The notes under the pieces are model-generated. The model was not told the DNA's origin and did not search any database. It was given only the letters and a program-made list of their open reading frames with translations. The position numbers and the translations under genes were made by a program. From positions 62,001 to 126,000 of the forward strand of contig NZ_JAFREP010000007.1 in assembly GCF_017377855.1 (NCBI RefSeq): a stretch of DNA of 64,000 nucleotides. Direction: 5' to 3'. The stretch comes from Acanthopleuribacter pedis (GTDB taxonomy: Bacteria > Acidobacteriota > Holophagae > Acanthopleuribacterales > Acanthopleuribacteraceae). Position 1 is the first letter of the stretch, and every line of letters starts with the position of its first letter. Of the stretch, positions 9,180 through 16,001 are shown piece by piece.

Positions 9180-9192
9180 GCTTTCGTTGGAT

Positions 9193-9402
9193 TTAGCCCG
9201 CAATTCTCACAAGGATTCGTCGCGAGAAGCAGAAAGCCTTGTGAGTACGAAGATTACGACCGAGAGACTGCATAGGGGGCCGGCCATTTGGCGTAGCAGC
9301 TGAGGCGAAGGCGGCTCGACCGAGTAACGCGGAAGGCCGCCCCCACGCAATCGCATGGCTTTCTGCTTCGTAGCAGAATTCCTTGTGAGAAATGCGGGTT
9401 AG
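9193..9402. repeat. MITE-like family 1 repeat, copy A (210 bp)
   Basis: Terminal inverted repeats TTAGCCCGCAATTCTCACAAGG and its counterpart CCTTGTGAGAAATGCGGG followed by TTAG enclose a non-coding, internally structured core. The core matches the 43.7 kb copy closely, for example GAACGAAGATTACGAC, GGCGAAGGCGGCTCGA and GGAAGGCCGCCCCC. Its right edge contains the TAA stop codon of the helicase gene on the minus strand. Confidence 0.88.
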
Positions 9403-12128
9403 GGTGCCGGCAGATCGGCGCCGGGGACCAAGCGTTCGAGGATCGCGGTGACGCAGGTTTCCTGATGAAACAACCAATCGGCATAAGCCAGGGGAAGAAG
9501 GGGAACACCCGCCCGCGCCAAGATGTGGTAACGCTGGATCGGGAAAAAGTCGGCAAAATCGCCCGGATAACCCACCAAGTCCAAACCCAAAACCCGCGAA
9601 CCTTTCGCCAGCAATAGGTCGAGTTTCATGCCCGCGACCACCACCCCGGTTTGAACCGATACGCCCGCGGGCGCCAAGGCCGCCGCCACGGCTTCACTGA
9701 ATGGGTCGCCGCCGGCTTGAGCCGGTGTCTGACGGTCCTCGGTGCTTAGGCTGTTGATGTGAACCAGGTACTGTCGCAGGGGCGAATGGGGCGGCAAACC
9801 CTCGGGTTCGACGCTGCAGAAAAGCGTTTGGAACTGTCGTGCGCGGGTGATGCTGACATTAAACACCCCGCCCCGCGCTAGGTAACGCGGGGCGGCGAGG
9901 TGATCTTCGCGACACAGCGCGCTCGACAGCAGCATGCAATCGCGTTCCTGACCTTGGAAGCTGTAGGGGGTGCCGACCATGACCCGATGACGCTGTAGCA
10001 TTTCCACGGGAAAGGCCTCGGAAATCGCGGCATTCAGGGCGTCGGCCTGTTTGCGAAACGGACTCAGCACACCGACCGATAAGGGCGGCGCTTTCTCCTG
10101 GCCAAAGAGGTTCTGCAAGTGACGGATCACGGCCGTCACCTCGGCCGCGTTGACGCCGTCCTTGTCGCGTTTGGGTTGGTCGCATTGGGTGATGCGCAGG
10201 CGGGGTTCATCGTGGATGCCGGGTTTCTCGGTCATGACACGCAGGCTGTCGCCGTAATAGGTTTGGTTGGAAAAGGCGATGAGTTCGGGATGGCCGCGGA
10301 AATGTTCATTGAGAAAAATCGGCGTGGCGCGTGTTTCGGCTAGGTCCATCGCGCTTTTGGCGCGGAAGTCAAAATGGTCTTGTTTGTCCTCAGAGAGTTG
10401 GTGGCGCCGTGCGAATAAGGCTTGGCGGTCGCGTGACACAAAGGAGAGATGGCGCAATTGGTAGGGATCGCCCACGATGCACAAGCGTTTGGCCCGCTGG
10501 GCCACCGGAAGAAGCGAGGCCATGTCGCACAGGGTTGCTTCGTCGACAATCGCCACGTCGAACAGGCCGGGTTTCAGCGGCAAGACCTCGTGGCAATCGG
10601 TGATGCGCCCTAACCAAATGGGCAGTACCGAAAACAAAACGGACCAGTCGAGTGCTTGGGTTCGTTCCGCAAAAAGACCGCTCTGGCGGGCACGGACCGC
10701 GGAAAGGAAACTTTGCAAGACGGGACGATGTTGGTGATAGGCCTCGGCCAAGCCGTTTTCATAATGGGCGCGAAGGTAGCCGCGCGCCAATTGGGTTTGT
10801 GAGGCGTAGGCATCTTCCAAGGTTTGGAAGGCCTGCCACAGGGGCGGCTCTCGTTTGGCGCGCAGGCGGGTCCAGGCGCGTCGCACGCGATCTAGGATTT
10901 TTGAGGACGGGTCCGCGAGCAGACCGCCCCACGCGAGCTGTCTGCTGCAGGCCGCGCTTAACGCGGCTTCTTGGGCTTGAATGTCCTCGGCCATGTCTTG
11001 CAACCGACGGCGCAAGGCGGGCAGATCATGGCTTTGTTGGGCGAACATGCCGCGCACCATGTGCTCAAGCTTGGCTTTAAAGGCTTTTTTGGTGTCGGCT
11101 TTGCCGAAGCGAATCAAGCCGTCTTTGAAACCACTGATGGTTTCGCATTTCTCCGCGATCACGTCGACCCCGTCGTCCATGCGGGTGGTGATGAGGACGG
11201 CGTGACCGCGCGCGGCTTGGTCCAGAGCACAGGCCGCGATGGTAAAGGACTTACCGGTGCCGGGCGGGCCGATCACGGCGCTGAGTGGTTCGTTTTCGCA
11301 GGCGGTTAAAATCGCCTGTTGTTGCTGACTTAGTGAAAGCGGCAAAACGCGCGGGAGATCGGCGGTCCCCGCTCCTTCCGTAGGGATGGATTGTTGATGA
11401 TCGAGTAATTGTTCCAAGGCCGGGGAGATCGGGCCGCCCTCGGCGAGGTGTTCGAGTTCGGTCAACACACCGCGTGCCGCGCTGGGTTTGGGGACCATCA
11501 TGGTGAGCGCGGCGGGGAGGAGTTGAAGCGGTGTTCCGGGTTTGGCGCGGCGTCGGGCCGCGCGCACCGCGGCGGCGTCGGCAAGGGTGGGGTAGTCGAG
11601 GCAGGGATCGTGGTTCAGACCGTCGATGTGTTTTTCGAGCAGGCGGCAGGCTTGGAACAGGCGGTCCTTGTCAATCGGGGGGACCAATAATCCGTGTAGC
11701 GCTTCGATCAGAACCTCGGGTTGGTCGCTTAAACCCGCTAGCAAACTGTCGTTGCAGTGCAGTTCGTCGCCTTCAAGGGCCAGGTAATAATCATCCTCGT
11801 ATTCGGTGATTTGGGCCGGGCACCAAATCAGCGGGGCTGTGATCAAGGTGCCGGTCTCGCTCGTTTCTTCGGTGGCTGACCCAATGAGAAACAGGAACGA
11901 ATAGATCAGTTGCTTTTCCTTGCGGTAGAGAAAGGCCTTGCTCCGCACGGTTTCGGCCCAATCCTGGGCGACAAAGGTCATCGGGGCTTGCCGGAACAGC
12001 AGTTCCTCTTCGACCGAATGCCACCAGCGGTGCTCGTACTTTCTTTGAAAAACATCACTTAAGGCGCTTTGGCCGAAGTCTTCTTGGTAACAATTGCGCA
12101 AATAGCGAAACAACGGGGTGTGGTCCAT
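9399..12128 (-). CDS. SF1 (Upf1/DNA2-like) helicase with nuclease-like C-terminal domain
   Basis: A 909-residue protein. A unique N-terminal region (about 1-265) precedes an SF1B helicase core: Walker A GPPGTGKS (about 287-294), Walker B VDEATLCD, motif III GDPYQLRHLSF, motif IV NEHFRGHPEL, GVLSPFRKQ, and motifs V/VI GTPYSFQGQERD and NVSITRARQ. The last 110 residues (KLDLLLAKGSRVLGLDLVGYP) resemble a restriction-endonuclease-like fold, but the catalytic lysine of PD-(D/E)XK is not evident. It is likely an RNA or DNA remodelling enzyme; similar helicase-nuclease fusions occur in defence and repair settings. ATG 12128 has AGGA 8 bases upstream. The stop codon lies inside the edge of a repeat element, so the C-terminus may have been redefined by that insertion. 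Confidence 0.85.
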   Translation of the reverse strand: MDHTPLFRYLRNCYQEDFGQSALSDVFQRKYEHRWWHSVEEELLFRQAPMTFVAQDWAETVRSKAFLYRKEKQLIYSFLFLIGSATEETSETGTLITAPLIWCPAQITEYEDDYYLALEGDELHCNDSLLAGLSDQPEVLIEALHGLLVPPIDKDRLFQACRLLEKHIDGLNHDPCLDYPTLADAAAVRAARRRAKPGTPLQLLPAALTMMVPKPSAARGVLTELEHLAEGGPISPALEQLLDHQQSIPTEGAGTADLPRVLPLSLSQQQQAILTACENEPLSAVIGPPGTGKSFTIAACALDQAARGHAVLITTRMDDGVDVIAEKCETISGFKDGLIRFGKADTKKAFKAKLEHMVRGMFAQQSHDLPALRRRLQDMAEDIQAQEAALSAACSRQLAWGGLLADPSSKILDRVRRAWTRLRAKREPPLWQAFQTLEDAYASQTQLARGYLRAHYENGLAEAYHQHRPVLQSFLSAVRARQSGLFAERTQALDWSVLFSVLPIWLGRITDCHEVLPLKPGLFDVAIVDEATLCDMASLLPVAQRAKRLCIVGDPYQLRHLSFVSRDRQALFARRHQLSEDKQDHFDFRAKSAMDLAETRATPIFLNEHFRGHPELIAFSNQTYYGDSLRVMTEKPGIHDEPRLRITQCDQPKRDKDGVNAAEVTAVIRHLQNLFGQEKAPPLSVGVLSPFRKQADALNAAISEAFPVEMLQRHRVMVGTPYSFQGQERDCMLLSSALCREDHLAAPRYLARGGVFNVSITRARQFQTLFCSVEPEGLPPHSPLRQYLVHINSLSTEDRQTPAQAGGDPFSEAVAAALAPAGVSVQTGVVVAGMKLDLLLAKGSRVLGLDLVGYPGDFADFFPIQRYHILARAGVPLLPLAYADWLFHQETCVTAILERLVPGADLPAP

Positions 12129-12332
12129 CGCGAGTCCTGTTTCTGGTTGAATCCGATGGTTCCATTTTACAGAGCCGGCCCCGCCATGGCACCTAAATCA
12201 GCAGTGGGTGCGGATGCAACGCATGTGAAGGCTGGGCCATGCCGTGTTCTGGTTGCGACTACAATCGATGGGTTTGGCGATGCGGCCGCACCATGCCGAC
12301 CGCATCGGGGTTTCTCCATACCCGCGGTATTG

Positions 12333-13055
12333 TTACTCGGCCGCGCGACCCTCCCCGTAGTAGCGTTGCTGCATGCGATCCGAATAGGCGACGAGGTTGT
12401 CCAATCCTTGAAGATGGACGTTTAAGGGTGATTGAAAGGGAACATACAACAGGTTGGCGAGGAAGGCGTGGGCGGTTGCATCAAGGGCGGTGACCTGATC
12501 GCCGAAAAAATAGGGCTTATCGCCCAGAAAATCAGACAGTGCGCTTAAATCACGGCATCCCATTGCGTACATGTCGGCTTCACGATGGCGGCCCAGACCC
12601 TGGCCGGCCAAATCGCGGCGGATACGCGGACGAAGGACAGCCAAGATTGGGGTTTTGAGGAGCTTGGGGAAATCAGGAAAGTAGACCGCTTTCATAACAG
12701 CATCGTTGCGCCGATCAAGCCAGCGTGAATACAGCAGCACCCAGTAGAGGTGTTCTTCAATGAGCCGTGACCAGGCCAATGCCTCGGCCCGTTGCTTCGC
12801 GCTTAACCCCTGGTCGGGGTCCACATCAAAGGTTTTTTTGATGTAGGCGACAATCAAACCGGAATCACTGAGAAGGGTTTGGCTGTGCATGATGTAGGGC
12901 ATTTTCTGTGTTGGCGATTTTTTGACGTTGAGGGTGTATTTGATTTCGTAGGGAACCTCGGCCATTCGCAAGAAGGTCTCAAGCTTGAGGCAGAAGGGAC
13001 TGTAGCTGGATACGCCGTGCCCTCCCAAAAACTGATACAGCGTAACCATACCCAT
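12333..13055 (-). CDS. Glutathione S-transferase-like protein (Fax/metaxin type)
   Basis: A 240-residue protein with a thioredoxin-like N-terminal domain (about 3-80: VTLYQFLGGHGVSSYSPFCLK, shortened here to the SSYSPFC segment, then KMPYI and DSGLIVAYI) and an all-helical C-terminal domain with the late conserved FGDQVTALDATAHAFLANLL patch. This pattern is typical of the failed-axon-connections/metaxin-like GST subgroup often found in bacteria. The start could be ATG 13055 or ATG 13049. Only 3 bases separate the start from the end of a family-2 repeat, so its promoter and leader must lie in or beyond that element. The substrate is unknown. Confidence 0.8.
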   Translation of the reverse strand: MGMVTLYQFLGGHGVSSYSPFCLKLETFLRMAEVPYEIKYTLNVKKSPTQKMPYIMHSQTLLSDSGLIVAYIKKTFDVDPDQGLSAKQRAEALAWSRLIEEHLYWVLLYSRWLDRRNDAVMKAVYFPDFPKLLKTPILAVLRPRIRRDLAGQGLGRHREADMYAMGCRDLSALSDFLGDKPYFFGDQVTALDATAHAFLANLLYVPFQSPLNVHLQGLDNLVAYSDRMQQRYYGEGRAAE

Positions 13056-13058
13056 AAA

Positions 13059-13219
13059 CCTAAGAAGCGCGATAACTCGCGGTGATTTTGGCTAAACCTC
13101 TGGGCTGCAACGGCCTGTAAAAATGCTCACCGCACCCAACGGGTGCGCCTCCGCTTTTTCCAAACCATTTCGCTCCAGATCTTTAGCCAAAATCCCTGGC
13201 TCTTATCGCGCCTCTTAGG
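13059..13219 (+). repeat. MITE-like family 2 repeat, intact copy (161 bp)
   Basis: Imperfect terminal inverted repeats of about 38 bp run from CCTAAGAAGCGCGATAA to GATTTTGGCTAAA on the left. The right side holds the complement, TTTAGCCAAAATC to TTATCGCGCCTCTTAGG. The interior has a small GCACCCAACGGGTGC hairpin. Related copies lie at 6740-6898 and 46308-46481. It has no coding capacity. Confidence 0.85.
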
Positions 13220-13311
13220 ATAAAACCTCCTGAAGTTAGCACGCGGCTTTTGTTTTGACGCGGAACTTGCCGGGCTGCCTGCTGAGCATCGAACCCATGG
13301 TTGGCAGAACC

Positions 13312-13462
13312 AGGACACCCACCAACCGCAGTGTAGCAAGTGTAAGACACCCGCCAAATAAGTGTAGAAAACCCATCAACCGGCAAAAGTAGGACACCCA
13401 CCAATACGAAGCAAAATTTAGAACAGTTACCCCTGCCGGCAAAAGTAGGACACCCACCTTTT
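13312..13462 (+). repeat. GGACACCCACC array R3 (short, partly degenerate)
   Basis: About five plus-orientation cores: AGGACACCCACCAACCG, AAGACACCCGCCAAA, AAAACCCATCAACC, AGGACACCCACCAATACG and AGGACACCCACCTTTTTGG. CCGGCAAAAGT linkers repeat. The array sits between the divergent GST-like and hydrolase genes. Confidence 0.85.
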
Positions 13463-13631
13463 TGGTCTGCGGCAGGCATTTCAGAAAGCTGGGTATCCTG
13501 AATTGCGTTTGGAAACCGCCACGATATTCACCGCGTACAAACTGGAGCAAATGCCGGCGGATGGGTTTTTCCGATATACCCTTTCACTACCGGGGACAAC
13601 CCCGGGCGTCTCGAAAACAAAGGAGATCTGA

Positions 13632-14432
13632 TTGCGAACCTTCCTCGTTTTGGTCCTGATGCAGGTACCGCTAATCCTGCTGGGCCAAACCATCGAACCC
13701 GAACAACGCATGGTCCAGGGCGACCATGGCAAACTATTCACGCAAGCCTATAAAAGTAAGGACTTTGGTCGCGATCCCCGCTTGCTGGTCGTCCTTCACG
13801 GTGACGCGCCTCGCAACAAGCCTGGTTACCACTACCGTTTTGCCGAGCGTGCCGCCGACGCCCACACCAACCTGGTCGCGGTCGGCCTGTTGCGACCCGG
13901 TTATACCGATCCCGTCGGCAATCGCTCAGAAGGTAAACGCGGCAATGCGGTCGGAGACAATTGGCATGGGGGCAATACCGACACCATCGCGGCGGTCATC
14001 GCCCAGTTGGCCAAAGATTACGGGGCCGGCCGGGTGATCGTAGCGGGCCATTCGGGCGGTGCCGCGCTTTCCGCGAACATACTTGGTCGCCATCCCAAGT
14101 TGATCAACGCCGCCCTGTTGGTGGCCTTGCCTGCCGATCTCGAGGCTTGGCGCAAACACATGCTCGGCCACACCAAGTCGCAAATATTTGGAAAACCCAT
14201 TAATTCCCTTTCCGCAATTGATCTCTTGCCAAAGGTGGATCCGGCGACCCAAATCCATCTAATTGTTGGCGAAAAAGATCGCATCACCCCACTCTGGCTT
14301 AGTCGTCGTTATCACGAACAGGCCGTCAAACACGGTAAGCAAGTCGAGATGACCGTGCTACCGGAAAAAGGCCACGAGGTATTTCTTCATCCCGCGGTCT
14401 TCGAAAAACTCGCAACACTGCTCGCCCCCTAA
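13632..14432 (+). CDS. Secreted alpha/beta hydrolase
   Basis: A 266-residue protein with an N-terminal signal peptide (about 1-18, RTFLVLVLMQVPLILLGQ). The hydrolase fold carries VVLHGD at the oxyanion region, the nucleophile elbow GHSGG (serine about residue 143), a candidate acid Asp in GEKDRIT, and a catalytic His in KGHEVF. This architecture suits a periplasmic or extracellular esterase/peptidase-type enzyme. TTG 13632 is the start because an AAAGGAGA ribosome-binding site sits 5 bases upstream. No partner gene is obvious; repeat arrays flank it on both sides. Confidence 0.85.
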   Translation: MRTFLVLVLMQVPLILLGQTIEPEQRMVQGDHGKLFTQAYKSKDFGRDPRLLVVLHGDAPRNKPGYHYRFAERAADAHTNLVAVGLLRPGYTDPVGNRSEGKRGNAVGDNWHGGNTDTIAAVIAQLAKDYGAGRVIVAGHSGGAALSANILGRHPKLINAALLVALPADLEAWRKHMLGHTKSQIFGKPINSLSAIDLLPKVDPATQIHLIVGEKDRITPLWLSRRYHEQAVKHGKQVEMTVLPEKGHEVFLHPAVFEKLATLLAP

Positions 14433-14458
14433 GAATTTGTCGGCTTATTGCAAGCGTT

Positions 14459-14738
14459 GGACACCCACTGTCTTTACCTCTGCTTGGGTTTTCGATCGCC
14501 GGAACTCTGTATGAGACGCGAAAGAATGGGTGAGTGAATCTGTAACCCGTTGTTACCCACTTGTTGGACACCCACCTACTTGAATCCCCAACTTGGAAAT
14601 CAGAAAGGTGGGTGTCCCAGATAGGCCCACCAGCTTGGAAATCAGAAAGGTGGGTGTCCCAGATAGGCCCAGAGAGGCCTTCAACAAAAGGTGGGTGTCC
14701 CGAACTGGGGGACTGGGGAAAAAGGTGGGTGTCCCGAA
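14459..14738. repeat. GGACACCCACC array R4 (both orientations)
   Basis: Two cores in plus orientation (14459, 14567) are followed by four in minus orientation, written GGTGGGTGTCC (about 14609, 14649, 14691 and 14724). Two of the latter are in a 40-bp tandem that starts AGCTTGGAAATCAGAAAGG. The array holds one arm of the long-range 79-bp inverted repeat. It is located between the hydrolase and carbamate kinase genes. Confidence 0.9.
14471..14549 (+). repeat. Left arm of a perfect 79-bp long-range inverted repeat
   Basis: This begins GTCTTTACCTCTGCTTGG and ends GTGAGTGAATCTGTAACCC. It is identical to the reverse complement of 57776-57854, 43 kb away. Similarity continues on the distal side through TACTTGAATCCCCA and a further core. 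It has no coding sense that I can defend. Confidence 0.95.
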
Positions 14739-14941
14739 CTGGTGGGGATGCCGGTTGGTGTGGCGCATTTGCCGGAAAATGACCGCTGTTGGCTCGCCGC
14801 CGGGAAACGGTGGCGGCTTTTTTTCAAAAAACGTTGGTTGGTGGCTTTCCTCCGGGGTGGCAAACCCTGTATTCTTTGCTTTTCAAGCTGCATGCACCAA
14901 CAACGCTCGCTCGGGGGGGCGGGTTTCCAGGGGAGGACTCT

Positions 14942-15889
14942 TTGACAGGAAAACGGGCCCTTGTGGCCTTTGGGGGGAATGCGCTCATTAAATCGGGCCA
15001 AGCCGGGCACCAAAAACAACAAATCGAAAACGCCAAGGAAGCCGCCGAAATGGTCGTGCGCTTGGTTGAACAGGGTTACCAACCCATCGTTGTCCACGGG
15101 AATGGACCCCAGGTCGGCAACGTACTCATCCAACAGGAAGAAGCCGGCAACCGCGTGCCACCCTACACGATGGACATCTGCGGCGCCCAAACCCAAGGCA
15201 GCATGGGGTACATGCTCCAGCGCACGATTGAAAACCTACTCCACATGAAAGGCCTCGACCAACCGGTGGCCGCGGTTTTAACCGAGGTCGTGGTCGACCG
15301 CAACGATCCCGGCTTTCGCGCGCCGAGCAAGCCGGTCGGTCCCTATTACGAAGCCTTTCGGGCCGAACAACTCGAGGCCGAAAAAGGCTGGTCCGTCAAA
15401 GAAGACGCGGGACGGGGCTGGCGCCGTTTGGTGCCCTCTCCCAAACCCCGGGAAATTGTTCAATTACCCGTTATCCAACGGCTGGTGGAAGCCGGGGTGA
15501 TCGTCATCGCCTGCGGTGGCGGCGGCGTGCCCGTGGTACGCGATCAACAGGGTTACCTGATTGGGGTTGAAGCGGTGATCGATAAAGATCGGACCTCGGC
15601 CATGCTGGCCCAACATCTCAACGTCGACGCGCTGATTGTGTTGACCGGGGTCGATAAAGTCTTCCTCGATTTTGGCAAACCGAGCCAACGGGCCGTCGAT
15701 ACGCTCAGGGTGAGCGAGGCGCGAACCCATCTCGCCGACGGTCAATTCCCGCCTGGCAGCATGGGGCCCAAAATCGAAGCCGCGGTGGATTTCGTCGCCG
15801 CCGGCGGCAATCAGGTGCTGATTACCACGGCCGAGGCCTTGCTTAGCCAACCGATTGAATCGGTCGGAACCCGCATTGTCCCCGATTAA
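14942..15889 (+). CDS. arcC: Carbamate kinase
   Basis: A 315-residue enzyme of the amino-acid kinase fold. It interconverts carbamoyl phosphate plus ADP with ATP plus carbamate, the ATP-yielding last step of the arginine deiminase pathway. Motifs are VAFGGNALI at the N-terminus, VVHGNGPQVGN, DICGAQTQGSMGYMLQ, IACGGGGVPVV, GVEAVIDKDRTSAMLA, LTGVDKVFLDFG and PPGSMGPKIEAA. TTG 14942 gives the normal family length and has GGGGAGG about 5 bases upstream; the frame is open further upstream but without family similarity. Arginine deiminase is encoded 40 kb away at 55878-57143. No ornithine carbamoyltransferase gene is in the window. Confidence 0.95.
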   Translation: MTGKRALVAFGGNALIKSGQAGHQKQQIENAKEAAEMVVRLVEQGYQPIVVHGNGPQVGNVLIQQEEAGNRVPPYTMDICGAQTQGSMGYMLQRTIENLLHMKGLDQPVAAVLTEVVVDRNDPGFRAPSKPVGPYYEAFRAEQLEAEKGWSVKEDAGRGWRRLVPSPKPREIVQLPVIQRLVEAGVIVIACGGGGVPVVRDQQGYLIGVEAVIDKDRTSAMLAQHLNVDALIVLTGVDKVFLDFGKPSQRAVDTLRVSEARTHLADGQFPPGSMGPKIEAAVDFVAAGGNQVLITTAEALLSQPIESVGTRIVPD

Positions 15890-16001
15890 GCCCGTGGGGT
15901 TTGCCCGCGCTTTATGCTATCATCAACGGCCTTTTTTCGGCGGTGCGCTTGCGCCCCCGGCCCGGCAAGTCTGTTTTGAGGTGTTTTTCGCGGAGCCATG
16001 A

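Noticed and set aside
9193..9402. Insertion sequence with its own transposase
   Set aside because: The 210-bp element encodes nothing credible, so it is at most non-autonomous.
12129..12332. Small plus-strand frames between the helicase and GST-like genes
   Set aside because: They run through the ends of both genes antisense, without a start signal or family similarity.
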